Below the pieces are notes generated by a model. It was not told the origin of the DNA and did not search any database. It saw nothing but the letters and a program-made list of their open reading frames with translations. A DNA stretch of 64,000 nucleotides from Tritonibacter aquimaris (GTDB lineage: Bacteria > Pseudomonadota > Alphaproteobacteria > Rhodobacterales > Rhodobacteraceae): positions 1 to 64,000 of the forward strand of contig NZ_WIXK01000006.1 of the NCBI RefSeq assembly GCF_009617595.1, in the 5' to 3' direction. This document shows positions 25,830 through 34,061 of the stretch, piece after piece; the first letter of the stretch is position 1; each line of letters opens with the position of its first letter. Made by a program: the position numbers and the translations under genes.

Positions 25830-27194
25830 ATGGTATCAGCAGCTGAGCAAATGGCCGCGAACACCAGCTGGGCCGCCCTGGGCAAGGCCACAGACCTGCG
25901 TAATCGCATCCTGTTCACCATTGGACTATTGATCGTCTACCGTCTGGGCACCTTTATTCCGGTGCCGGGTATCGACACCAACGCCCTGCGAGAGTTTATG
26001 GAATCCGCAGGCGCGGGCATCGGCGGCATGGTTTCCATGTTCACCGGCGGCGCGCTTGGGCGGATGGGGATCTTTGCCCTTGGCATTATGCCCTATATTT
26101 CGGCATCGATCATCGTCCAGCTGCTGACCTCTATGGTGCCTGCGCTTGAACAGCTCAAAAAAGAGGGCGAGCAGGGCCGTAAGAAAATCAACCAGTACAC
26201 CCGCTACGGCACCGTGCTGCTGGCAACCGCGCAGTCCTACGGGCTTGCGGTTTCGCTAGAAAGCGGCGAACTGGCAACCGATCCGGGCCTGTATTTCCGC
26301 CTGGCCTGTATGATCACCCTGATCGGCGGCACCATGTTCCTGATGTGGCTGGGTGAACAGATCACCAACCGCGGCATCGGCAACGGTATCTCGTTGATCA
26401 TCTTTGTTGGCATTATCGCCGAAGTGCCTTCGGCAATTGCGCAGTTCTTCGCATCTGGCCGCTCCGGCGCGCTGAGCCCTGCGGTGATCCTGGCCGTGAT
26501 GTTGATGATCGTTGGTATCATCATGTTTGTGGTCTTCATGGAGCGCGCGCTGCGTAAGATCCACATTCAATACCCGCGTCGCCAAGTGGGTATGAAAGTC
26601 TATGATGGCGGCTCCAGCCACCTGCCGATCAAAGTGAACCCAGCGGGTGTGATCCCGGCGATCTTCGCCTCTTCACTGCTGCTGCTGCCAACCACAATCG
26701 CGACCTTCTCGACCGGTGCGGCAACAGGTCCGGTGATGTCCTGGCTGTTGGCAAACTTTGGTCCGGGTCAGCCGCTTTATCTGTTGTTCTTCGTGTCGAT
26801 GATCGCGTTCTTTGCGTATTTCTACACGTTCAACGTGGCGTTTAAGCCCGAAGATGTGGCGGACAACCTGAAGAATCAGAATGGTTTTGTTCCGGGCATC
26901 CGCCCTGGTGCCAAAACGGCCGAGTATCTTGAGTATGTTGTGAACCGCGTTTTGGTGCTGGGATCTGCTTACCTTGCGGCAGTTTGCCTCCTTCCCGAGA
27001 TTCTGCGCGGCCAATTGTCAATTCCGGTCTACTTTGGTGGCACTTCTGTTCTTATTGTGGTCTCGGTAACTATGGACACGATCCAACAGGTACAGAGCCA
27101 TCTGCTCGCGCATCAATATGAAGGCTTGATTGAAAAGAGCCAGCTGCGTGGGCGTAACAAGAAACGCACGAGACGGGGACCGGCACGTCGATGA
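25830..27194 (+). CDS. secY: Protein translocase subunit SecY
   Basis: 454 residues with ten hydrophobic helices. Typical motifs are visible: [22 protein letters not shown] in helix 1, [15 protein letters not shown] near helix 2, and GNGISLIIF. SecY forms the SecYEG channel for export and membrane insertion. The ATG at 25830 ([10 protein letters not shown]) with AAGAAGAGA upstream is preferred; the frame otherwise opens at a TTG in the preceding terminator. It overlaps adk by four bases (ATGA). Confidence 0.96.
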   Translation: MVSAAEQMAANTSWAALGKATDLRNRILFTIGLLIVYRLGTFIPVPGIDTNALREFMESAGAGIGGMVSMFTGGALGRMGIFALGIMPYISASIIVQLLTSMVPALEQLKKEGEQGRKKINQYTRYGTVLLATAQSYGLAVSLESGELATDPGLYFRLACMITLIGGTMFLMWLGEQITNRGIGNGISLIIFVGIIAEVPSAIAQFFASGRSGALSPAVILAVMLMIVGIIMFVVFMERALRKIHIQYPRRQVGMKVYDGGSSHLPIKVNPAGVIPAIFASSLLLLPTTIATFSTGAATGPVMSWLLANFGPGQPLYLLFFVSMIAFFAYFYTFNVAFKPEDVADNLKNQNGFVPGIRPGAKTAEYLEYVVNRVLVLGSAYLAAVCLLPEILRGQLSIPVYFGGTSVLIVVSVTMDTIQQVQSHLLAHQYEGLIEKSQLRGRNKKRTRRGPARR

Positions 27195-27772
27195 CTAATA
27201 TTATTCTTTTGGGCCCGCCAGGCGCGGGCAAGGGCACACAGGCAAAAAATCTGGTGGCCACGCGCAACATGGTTCAGCTGTCCACCGGGGACATGCTGCG
27301 CGATGCGCAGGCTTCCGGCTCCGAAATGGGCCAGAAAGTTGCGAAGATCATGTCCGAAGGCAAGCTGGTCACCGACCAGATTGTGATCGGTCTGATCCGT
27401 GAAAAGCTGCAACAGGGTTCTGAAGGTGGTTTCATCTTTGACGGCTTCCCCCGCACGCTGCCGCAGGCGGATGCGCTGGAAAAGCTGATGCTTGAGATGG
27501 AAATGAAGGTCGACAGCGTTATTGAGCTGCAGGTCGATGATGAGGTCCTGGTGGACCGGATCGTCAACCGCGCCAAAGAGGCCGCCGCCGCAGGTGAGCC
27601 GGTGCGCGCTGATGACAATGCCGAAAGCCTGAAGATCCGTCTGATGGAATACTACAAAAAGACCTCGCCGCTGATTGGCTACTATTACGCCAAGGGCAAC
27701 CTGCAGCGTGTTGATGGTCTGGCGTCGATCGAAGACGTGCAGAAATCGATCGATTGGATCCTGGGTAAATAA
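27191..27772 (+). CDS. adk: Adenylate kinase
   Basis: 193 residues. Walker A is GPPGAGKGT near residue 8, followed by STGDMLR and [10 protein letters not shown], the AMP-binding parts. The LID region ([19 protein letters not shown]) is the short, zinc-free form. The enzyme interconverts ATP, AMP and ADP. It overlaps secY by four bases, the common secY-adk pairing. No infA or rpmJ follows, unlike in many genomes. Confidence 0.96.
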   Translation: MTNIILLGPPGAGKGTQAKNLVATRNMVQLSTGDMLRDAQASGSEMGQKVAKIMSEGKLVTDQIVIGLIREKLQQGSEGGFIFDGFPRTLPQADALEKLMLEMEMKVDSVIELQVDDEVLVDRIVNRAKEAAAAGEPVRADDNAESLKIRLMEYYKKTSPLIGYYYAKGNLQRVDGLASIEDVQKSIDWILGK

Positions 27773-27811
27773 TTCAGTGTCGCCCGTGTTGGCGATGCAA
27801 AAAGATCTGAG

Positions 27812-27843
27812 AAGGGCTGCCAATAGGCGGCCCTTTCTTTTTG
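27812..27843 (+). terminator. Intrinsic terminator after adk
   Basis: Ten-base-pair stem AAGGGCTGCC/GGCGGCCCTT with loop AATA and one wobble, followed by a T-rich tail. Confidence 0.85.
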
Positions 27844-27845
27844 GG

Positions 27846-28274
27846 TTATTGTTGCAGCGACGGCTCTGAATATCGCTCAAGGGCGAGCTGCGCCAGCTCG
27901 TGGATTGCGCGTTGTTTCAGCGAGGGGGCACTGTTCACCGTCAGCAGGTTAAGCCGGTGCGGCAGCCCATTTTCCTGACGGCCAATGATATGGTAACCCA
28001 TATGCCACTGGCTGAACATGCGTGCCTCGATCTTGTCGGACCAGATATCGCGATAGTCAAACAGCCGCTGATCGCGGGCAATACGCTGCACCAGATCCAG
28101 TACCGCGCTGCGTTCTCCTTCAAGCACCTGAACATATTCGTGCTGGCTGCGTACAAGAAAGCCAGTGATCTGGTTCGCCCCATTAAATTCTGTCGCCGCG
28201 CGCAGAATATCAAGATCGTGGAACGTATAGGGCGGGTAGGTGGCCTTGGCCTTGTAAAGCAGACGGAACAGCAT
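27846..28274 (-). CDS. BLUF-domain blue-light sensor protein
   Basis: 142 residues. Residues 1-93 are a BLUF flavin domain that keeps the known photocycle residues: Tyr7 (LLYKAKA), Asn31 (FNGANQITG), Gln49 (YVQVLEG) and Trp90 (SQWHMG), matching AppA Tyr21, Asn45, Gln63 and Trp104. A helical C-terminal extension (about 100-142) follows; there is no enzymatic output domain, so it likely signals by protein contact. The start at 28274 is preferred because the fold begins there; the upstream frame to 28352 is unlikely. It lies downstream of a second BLUF-like gene on the same strand. Confidence 0.87.
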   Translation of the reverse strand: MLFRLLYKAKATYPPYTFHDLDILRAATEFNGANQITGFLVRSQHEYVQVLEGERSAVLDLVQRIARDQRLFDYRDIWSDKIEARMFSQWHMGYHIIGRQENGLPHRLNLLTVNSAPSLKQRAIHELAQLALERYSEPSLQQ

Positions 28275-28364
28275 TGCGCTTCCTGTTTCAGAACATGTGA
28301 TGTCTTCAACTTTGGTCTTTGCATGTTTCACTGACAGGCTTCGGCCCGACACTGGTCTTGGCTA

Positions 28365-28841
28365 TTAGCCCACCGCCATTGCATCCATCTGGGCGGGCGG
28401 GGGAGATTCGCGCAGTCTTTGGTCTTTTAGGTCCTGGCGCTGGCGCAGGTAGCACATGTGCTTCAGTATCGCAGGCAGCTGGTCATGCTGGAGTGAGCTG
28501 GTCTCACGTCGCAGAAATTCCCGGATCGCTTTGGAACTGCGGCACAGGTTCTGGGCATCGATATATCCCATTGACCAGGACGGGTAGTCGCGGCTGGCGG
28601 TGTCATCACGGCTGAGCACATGGATGCCAAACACCCGATCATCCAGGGAGATGTGCGAAATCAGCCTGTCGATTGCCTGATCGCTGCCTTCCACCACGCC
28701 GAGATAGCTGTTGTCCTCACGCAGTAGAAAGCCTGTGACATTGTTGCGCTGGTAATTGCGTATGCCTGCGCGCATAATATCCAGGTCGTGGACCGAAAAT
28801 ATCGGAAACCGCGCCTTTGCTTTGAAACAACAGCTGATCAC
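28365..28841 (-). CDS. Degenerate BLUF-like protein
   Basis: 158 residues starting at GTG. The domain aligns to the neighbour (CCFKAKARFPIF, NNVTGFLL, GVVEG, SWSMGY), but the three flavin-contact residues are changed: Phe6 for Tyr, Tyr30 for Asn and Gly48 for Gln; the tryptophan is kept. It is unlikely to run a BLUF photocycle and may not bind flavin. The C-terminal half is helical and charged. The two genes look like a tandem duplication in which one copy diverged, perhaps as a partner of the active sensor. Confidence 0.75.
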   Translation of the reverse strand: MISCCFKAKARFPIFSVHDLDIMRAGIRNYQRNNVTGFLLREDNSYLGVVEGSDQAIDRLISHISLDDRVFGIHVLSRDDTASRDYPSWSMGYIDAQNLCRSSKAIREFLRRETSSLQHDQLPAILKHMCYLRQRQDLKDQRLRESPPPAQMDAMAVG

Positions 28842-29263
28842 TCTATCTGCCCTGCCCGATGGGATACTTAGTAAGTTTACATAATTATGCCGCCTAACTA
28901 CCTTAAGTTGAGTGAGTTCTCAACATAAAAGTGACGTTGTTTAGCGTCATATTTAGGTTTCTGAATGATGTGAAAATTTGGATATGCTGCATCTGCACAG
29001 TTTCTAGGGTGCTGCGATGCAGAATGGGCGAAATCTGGGCATATCGATGAGGCTGGGGATAGACCCGCGCAGAGGGTCTTGACGCGAGCACTGGAACCAC
29101 CTAATCAGAATTCCTCAATAAGAATCATCTTGATTTAGCTTGGATTCAGCAGATTTTGATGCTTAATCAGATTCGTTAGGCCCGAAGGCAGGCGCTTTCG
29201 GGCTTATGTTGTGAAAAAAGGTTCTGGAGCTACGGAACCGCAACTGTAAAAGGAAGATATAAC
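28842..29263. other. Intergenic region between the BLUF genes and rpsM
   Basis: 422 bases without a gene. The left part should hold the BLUF promoter. Before rpsM lies a hairpin GCCCGAAGGC/GCTTTCGGGC with loop AGGC (about 29180-29203), a possible leader structure. The rest is AT-rich and unremarkable. Confidence 0.45.
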
Positions 29264-29632
29264 GTGGCACGTATCGCCGGCGTAAACATCCCGACTGGAA
29301 AGCGGGTTCCGATCGCCCTCACCTATATCACCGGTATTGGCACCACCTCCGCCAAAGCCATCTGCGAAGCTGTCAACATTGATGCGACCCGTCGTGTAAA
29401 CGAACTGTCGGACGCTGAAGTATTGGCCATCCGCGAGCACATCGACGCAAACTACACCGTAGAAGGTGACCTGCGCCGTGAAGTGCAAATGAACATCAAG
29501 CGCCTGATGGATCTTGGTTCCTACCGTGGCCTGCGTCACCGCCGTAACCTGCCGGTTCGCGGTCAACGTACCCACACCAACGCTCGTACCCGCAAAGGCC
29601 CCGCAAAGGCTATTGCTGGTAAGAAGAAGTAA
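29264..29632 (+). CDS. rpsM: 30S ribosomal protein S13
   Basis: 122 residues, opening [21 protein letters not shown] and ending in the basic [16 protein letters not shown] tail. S13 contacts P-site tRNA and the 50S bridge. The start is GTG at 29264 with AGGAAG upstream. It opens the fifth block (rpsM-rpsK-rpoA-rplQ), here without infA or rpmJ before it. Confidence 0.96.
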   Translation: MARIAGVNIPTGKRVPIALTYITGIGTTSAKAICEAVNIDATRRVNELSDAEVLAIREHIDANYTVEGDLRREVQMNIKRLMDLGSYRGLRHRRNLPVRGQRTHTNARTRKGPAKAIAGKKK

Positions 29633-29647
29633 GGGAGGGATCAGTCA

Positions 29648-30037
29648 ATGGCACGTGATAAGACCCGCATTAAACGTAAAGAGCGCAAGAACATCGCCAC
29701 CGGCGTTGCACATGTGAACTCTTCGTTCAACAACACCAAAATCCTGATCTCTGACGTACAGGGCAATGCGATCTCATGGTCCTCCGCAGGTTCCATGGGT
29801 TTCAAAGGCTCTCGTAAGTCTACCCCTTATGCGGCACAGATGGCCGCTGAGGATGCAGGCAAGAAAGCCCAGGACCACGGTGTAAAAACCTTGGAAGTGC
29901 TGGTGCAGGGCCCCGGTTCCGGCCGTGAATCCGCACTGCGCGCTCTGGCGGCGATCGGTTTCAACATCACCTCGATCCGTGATGTGACCCCAATCGCACA
30001 CAACGGCTGCCGCCCACCAAAGCGTCGCCGCGTCTAA
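29648..30037 (+). CDS. rpsK: 30S ribosomal protein S11
   Basis: 129 residues with [20 protein letters not shown] and a conserved basic end ([12 protein letters not shown]). S11 shapes the platform and the mRNA exit region. It follows rpsM by 15 bases behind GGGAGGGA. Confidence 0.96.
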   Translation: MARDKTRIKRKERKNIATGVAHVNSSFNNTKILISDVQGNAISWSSAGSMGFKGSRKSTPYAAQMAAEDAGKKAQDHGVKTLEVLVQGPGSGRESALRALAAIGFNITSIRDVTPIAHNGCRPPKRRRV

Positions 30038-30050
30038 GATACAACTCTTT

Positions 30051-30077
30051 AGGGCCTTGCATCACGCGGGGCCCTTT
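30051..30077 (+). terminator. Weak terminator-like hairpin between rpsK and rpoA
   Basis: Ten-base-pair stem AGGGCCTTGC/GCGGGGCCCT with loop ATCAC and only three T residues. It may reduce, not end, read-through into rpoA. Confidence 0.5.
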
Positions 30078-30148
30078 AAGGCTTCATATAAACCTCGGGC
30101 GTCCGTCCTTATAGGGACATGGAGGGCGGACAGGAATGGAGGGACTGC

Positions 30149-31165
30149 ATGATCCATAAGAATTGGGCAGAGCTGATCAAGCCAACGCAGCTTGAAGTCA
30201 AGCCTGGCAACGACCCCGCACGTCAAGCCACAATTATTGCTGAACCGCTGGAACGCGGTTTTGGTCTGACTCTGGGCAACGCGCTGCGCCGCGTTCTGAT
30301 GAGCTCGCTGCAAGGCGCCGCCATCACCAGCGTACAGATCGACAATGTTCTGCACGAATTCTCCAGCGTTGCTGGCGTACGTGAAGACGTGACCGACATT
30401 ATTTTGAACCTCAAGCAGGTTTCCCTGCGCATGGAAGTAGAAGGCCCCAAGCGCCTGTCGATTTCCGCCAAAGGCCCGGCCGTTGTGACCGCAGGTGACA
30501 TCGCCGAAACCGCTGGCATCGAGGTTCTGAACCGTGAGCACGTGATCTGCCACCTCGACGATGGTGCCGATCTGTTCATGGAGCTGACCGTCAACACCGG
30601 CAAAGGCTATGTCTCTGCTGACAAGAACAAGCCCGAAGATGCGCCTATCGGTCTTATTCCGATCGATGCGATCTATTCACCGGTCAAGAAGGTCTCCTAT
30701 GACGTTCAGCCGACCCGTGAAGGTCAGGTTCTGGATTATGACAAGCTGACGCTGAAGATGGAAACCGATGGTTCCATCACTCCCGATGATGCGCTCGCGT
30801 TTGCGGCCCGTATCGTTCAGGATCAGCTGTCGATCTTTGTCAACTTCGACGAGCCGGAATCCGCAGGCCGCCAGGACGAAGACGATGGTCTCGAGTTCAA
30901 CCCGCTTCTCTTGAAGAAAGTGGACGAGCTGGAACTGTCTGTACGTTCGGCAAACTGTCTGAAGAACGACAACATCGTTTACATCGGCGATCTGATCCAG
31001 AAAACCGAAGCAGAAATGCTGCGCACCCCGAACTTTGGCCGCAAATCTTTGAACGAAATCAAAGAAGTGCTGTCGGGCATGGGTCTGCACCTTGGCATGG
31101 ACGTTGAGGACTGGCCACCGGACAACATCGAAGATCTGGCGAAGAAGTTCGAAGACAGCTTCTAA
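30149..31165 (+). CDS. rpoA: RNA polymerase alpha subunit
   Basis: 338 residues. The N-terminal dimerisation domain (residues 1-235, with [18 protein letters not shown]) is linked to the C-terminal domain with two HhH motifs ([31 protein letters not shown]) that binds UP elements and activators. The ATG at 30149 is preferred because GGAGGG lies five bases upstream; the frame from 30119 adds ten unconserved residues. Confidence 0.97.
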   Translation: MIHKNWAELIKPTQLEVKPGNDPARQATIIAEPLERGFGLTLGNALRRVLMSSLQGAAITSVQIDNVLHEFSSVAGVREDVTDIILNLKQVSLRMEVEGPKRLSISAKGPAVVTAGDIAETAGIEVLNREHVICHLDDGADLFMELTVNTGKGYVSADKNKPEDAPIGLIPIDAIYSPVKKVSYDVQPTREGQVLDYDKLTLKMETDGSITPDDALAFAARIVQDQLSIFVNFDEPESAGRQDEDDGLEFNPLLLKKVDELELSVRSANCLKNDNIVYIGDLIQKTEAEMLRTPNFGRKSLNEIKEVLSGMGLHLGMDVEDWPPDNIEDLAKKFEDSF

Positions 31166-31225
31166 ACGCGCACAAGCCAAAGTGGGCACCAGTTTGGGAT
31201 CCACCTGCGCGGCAGAAAGATTTGA

Positions 31226-31245
31226 GAGGGGCCTTTGGCCCCTTT
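31226..31245 (+). terminator. Small terminator-like hairpin between rpoA and rplQ
   Basis: AGGGGCC/GGCCCCT with loop TTT and a short T run, in a 189-base spacer. It probably attenuates transcription into rplQ at most. Confidence 0.45.
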
Positions 31246-31354
31246 CGCAATGCCCGGATCTGCCGGGGAATACATGGGCATCCGCCCCAAGGTGAGTGGC
31301 TGACACGCATCAGCTGCCTGACAAAGCAAAAACGCAGATTGAAGGAACAAACAA

Positions 31355-31777
31355 ATGCGTCACGCACGTGGTTACCGCCGCCTGAACCGTACTCATGAGC
31401 ACCGTAAAGCCCTGTTTTCCAACATGGCCGGCTCGCTGATCGAGCACGAGCAAATCAAAACTACCCTGCCCAAAGCAAAAGAACTGCGCCCGATCATTGA
31501 AAAAATGATCACTCTGGCAAAGCGTGGCGATCTGCACGCACGCCGTCAGGCCGCGTCCAAGCTGAAGCAGGACCAGTATGTTGAGAAACTGTTCGAGGTT
31601 CTTGGCCCGCGCTACAAAGACCGTCAGGGCGGCTATGTCCGTGTCCTGAAAGCTGGCTTCCGCTATGGCGACATGGCACCGATGGCGATCATCGAATTTG
31701 TTGATCGTGACGTTGATGCAAAAGGCGCAGGCGACAAAGCCCGCGTTGCTGCAGAAGAAGCGGCTGCTGACGAATAA
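31355..31777 (+). CDS. rplQ: 50S ribosomal protein L17
   Basis: 140 residues starting [20 protein letters not shown], the L17 signature, with an Ala/Glu-rich tail. L17 lies near the tunnel exit. It closes the alpha block and the whole ribosomal region. Confidence 0.96.
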   Translation: MRHARGYRRLNRTHEHRKALFSNMAGSLIEHEQIKTTLPKAKELRPIIEKMITLAKRGDLHARRQAASKLKQDQYVEKLFEVLGPRYKDRQGGYVRVLKAGFRYGDMAPMAIIEFVDRDVDAKGAGDKARVAAEEAAADE

Positions 31778-31808
31778 GAAGATCTCAGGTTTTAGAACCT
31801 GAACTTTG

Positions 31809-31838
31809 ACCCCGCTCTGGCAACAGGGCGGGGTTTTT
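31809..31838 (+). terminator. Intrinsic terminator after rplQ
   Basis: Stem ACCCCGC/GCGGGGT followed by TTTTT, preceded by a second hairpin TCAGGTTTTAGAACCTGA at 31787-31804. Confidence 0.88.
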
Positions 31839-31875
31839 CGTTTGTGCGGGCCTTATGGTTTGGGCTGCGCCCCAA

Positions 31876-32961
31876 TCAAAGCATGACATCGCGCACCGGG
31901 CGGCGCAGCGACATCGGCAGTGCGGGCGCACGGCCAAAGCGGACAACAAGGTCCGGCCGCTGATCGGGCAGGCCAAGCCAGCGGGCAAACTCTGTGCGCA
32001 GGCCGGGCACTTCAACCGGTTGGTTGATATGGGCGGTGCGAATGCCAAGCGCGGTGGCCTGAAGCGCAAAGCGTTCAAAGCTCTGGCCAACCTTGATCCA
32101 ATGGGCGGGGTCGGGCTGTTGCGCCACAAACACCGCCACCCCGGCAGAAGAGCGGATGTGATCGCGGTACTTCCTATTTTCGGCCTCTTTGGTGAACAGC
32201 CTGTTGAACAGAGGGCTGGCGATCCACTCTGGCAGCGCCAGATTGCCGGAGCAGGCGCTGAACAACCCATCCCCGGTGTCGAGCGCGGTTTGCGGACTGA
32301 AACGGATCCAGCGGCGCAGCTCTGCAATGAATGCGGGGTCATCCATCTGGGCGCTGTTGCCCGCGACCACAAATTCGCCGATCTGCTCTAGCGCTTTGGT
32401 TTGGGTGAAAAGCATCAGCTGGACCCCGTCTTGTTGCGCAGCCACCCGAAGCAGCTCCAGATCTTCGCGCGACAGCGACATCCCATCAAAGGCGGCGCGG
32501 GTGGACTGGCGCAAAGGGATCGCCTGATAGAGCGCATCCGCGCGTGGGCTGGCGCGGCCAAGGTGACACGTGATGCTCGGGGCCTGGGTCAGCGAGATCT
32601 CGGCAGGTCGCCCTATGGCGCGGGCGGCAATCCTAAGGTTCTCGCTGGCGCAGCCCAGGCTGACATAGAGATGGTGATCATCGGGATCCACCACTGCGGT
32701 GCGACGGCTGAAATCGGGACTGAGCGTGATGGCATTTTCCGCCACCCGAAAGCGCCAGGGCTGGGTGTTGTGGCTATTGGCGGCGAGGGTGGACAGGCGG
32801 ATCAACGCGGGCAGGTCGGGGTTTTCCGAGAGCAGCTGGCGTTGGTGTTCGACCTCGCTGTGATAGCGATCGAGCCGGGGCCAGAACCCATAGGAGCCCA
32901 TTGCAGCACCAAGGCCCGCGAGGGGTATGGCGGTGGTCATAAATCTTCGACGTGACATCAT
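31876..32961 (-). CDS. Tat-exported Acg/nitroreductase-family FMN protein
   Basis: 361 residues. The N-terminus MSRRRFMTTAIPLAGLGAAMG is a twin-arginine signal. The mature part has the ANSHNTQPWRF block at about residue 60, typical of Acg-type (Rv2032-like) nitroreductase homologues, and a second half with the FMN-binding arrangement (QSFERFALQATALGIRTAHIN). Acg proteins are thought to sequester FMN rather than catalyse; the Tat signal fits export of a prefolded flavoprotein. The physiological role is unknown. Transcribed toward the rplQ terminator. Confidence 0.78.
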   Translation of the reverse strand: MMSRRRFMTTAIPLAGLGAAMGSYGFWPRLDRYHSEVEHQRQLLSENPDLPALIRLSTLAANSHNTQPWRFRVAENAITLSPDFSRRTAVVDPDDHHLYVSLGCASENLRIAARAIGRPAEISLTQAPSITCHLGRASPRADALYQAIPLRQSTRAAFDGMSLSREDLELLRVAAQQDGVQLMLFTQTKALEQIGEFVVAGNSAQMDDPAFIAELRRWIRFSPQTALDTGDGLFSACSGNLALPEWIASPLFNRLFTKEAENRKYRDHIRSSAGVAVFVAQQPDPAHWIKVGQSFERFALQATALGIRTAHINQPVEVPGLRTEFARWLGLPDQRPDLVVRFGRAPALPMSLRRPVRDVML

Positions 32962-33103
32962 TAGACTGTCCTCGAATATGCAGCGGGTATTTTATAGGTC
33001 AGTGCAGCTGTGCGGTTGTTGACCGGGATCAAGGGCAGGGCGTTCTGCCCTTTTGGTTTTGTGTTTTGACCTTTGACAGAAGTGACGTGGCGTCCTGTTT
33101 TAA

Positions 33104-33117
33104 GTTGACAAGTCAAC
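33104..33117. promoter_or_regulatory. Palindromic site upstream of the YitT gene
   Basis: GTTGAC-AA-GTCAAC, a 6-bp inverted repeat with a 2-base spacer, in the divergent region between the Acg-like gene and the YitT gene. TTGACA within it could also be a -35 element. It is a candidate operator. Confidence 0.4.
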
Positions 33118-33191
33118 AATGATCTACGACATGGAGGCGGTTGCTGCAGGTGCAGCATCCCCTTCTGGCATTTTGGACATGAGGCTTCGCC

Positions 33192-33794
33192 ATGCGTTCT
33201 CCTATTTCGCTTTATGATATTCAGGGCATTCTTTTTGGCGTGCTGATGTGTGCGCTGGCGCTGCTGTTTCTGAAGTCTGCGGGTCTGGTCACGGGGCAGT
33301 TGGCCGGGTTGGCGCTGTTGCTGTCTTATGTGGTGGAGCTGAATTTCGGCGCGTTGTTTTTCCTGGTCAGCCTGCCGTTTTTTGCCCTGGCCTGGGTCAA
33401 GCGCGGCGCGGATTTCACCCTTCGCACCATCGCGGCGGTGAGCGGGATTTCGATTGTGGCACCGCAGCTGGCGCAGTTTATCCAGTTTGACGGGCTTGAC
33501 CCATTTGTGGCCGCGGGGGTTGGTGGCGCGCTTGGCAGCATTGGGGTGATTGCGCTGTTTCGTCATGGGGCCTCGGCTGGGGGTGGCACCATTCTGGCAC
33601 TGCTGGTTGAGCAGAAAACCGGCTTTAAGGCGGGGTGGTTTCAGCTGTGTGTGGATGCGGCGATTTTCCTTGGCGCGGCGTTTGTGCTGTCGTGGGAGCT
33701 GTTGAGTGTGTCTTTTCTGGGGGCGGCTGTGACCAATGTTTTGATCGCCTGGAACTTTGATGTGAGCCAGGCGCGACGGGGGGCTCCGGCCTGA
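33192..33794 (+). CDS. YitT-family membrane protein
   Basis: 200 residues with about six hydrophobic helices. The region LFLKSAGLVTGQLAGLALLLSY and the glycine-rich GASAGGGTILALLVEQKTG correspond to the YitT/DUF161 core. The function of the family is unknown. GAGG precedes the ATG by seven bases. It is divergent from the Acg-like gene; a hairpin AAGGCCC/GGGCCTT (33803-33823) lacking a T run follows. Confidence 0.75.
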   Translation: MRSPISLYDIQGILFGVLMCALALLFLKSAGLVTGQLAGLALLLSYVVELNFGALFFLVSLPFFALAWVKRGADFTLRTIAAVSGISIVAPQLAQFIQFDGLDPFVAAGVGGALGSIGVIALFRHGASAGGGTILALLVEQKTGFKAGWFQLCVDAAIFLGAAFVLSWELLSVSFLGAAVTNVLIAWNFDVSQARRGAPA

Positions 33795-33881
33795 TCCGGC
33801 CCAAGGCCCTGTTGCGGGGCCTTGAAAACAAACAAAACTTTGCAGTCGACAGAATAACGAATCTCCGTTAGCGTTCTCGCC

Positions 33882-33959
33882 ATGACACAGAACTTCGCCA
33901 CCTTCTGGTATTTTTATTATCCGCGCCAACAGGCGGTCGGAGGATCTGTCGCGTTCTGA
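33882..33959 (+). CDS. Aromatic-rich leader peptide of the DAHP synthase gene
   Basis: A 25-codon frame from ATG 33882 to TGA 33957-33959. Residues 5-13 read FATFWYFYY, so seven of the first thirteen residues are Phe, Trp or Tyr, with six in a row (8-13). This is how ribosome-mediated attenuators sense charged tRNA. The stop lies 29 bases before a strong terminator and 103 bases before the DAHP synthase start. Its first nine bases (ATGACACAG) equal those of the synthase gene. No strong ribosome binding site is visible. Confidence 0.8.
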   Translation: MTQNFATFWYFYYPRQQAVGGSVAF

Positions 33960-34021
33960 ACTAACCAGAAAACGCAAATTCCACACCAAACCGCCTCGAT
34001 AGCTCGCAGGCGGTTTTTTTT
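33931..34021 (+). promoter_or_regulatory. Transcription attenuator of the DAHP synthase gene
   Basis: The terminator stem is AAACCGCCT (33988-33996) with AGGCGGTTT (34008-34016), followed by eight T residues in all (34014-34021). An identical AGGCGGT lies inside the leader peptide at 33931-33937 and can pair with the 5' terminator arm (33990-33996), forming an antiterminator. A further stem GCGTTCTG/CAGAA..CGC (33951-33975) and a 7-bp pairing TTCTGGT (33903-33909)/ACCAGAA (33964-33970) provide alternatives. Expected logic: ribosomes stalled at the aromatic codons leave 33931-33937 free and allow read-through; rapid translation lets the terminator form. Confidence 0.8.
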
Positions 34022-34061
34022 GTTTTCCGCCGCGTGGGCCCTCCTCCCAAAGGACAGCAAA

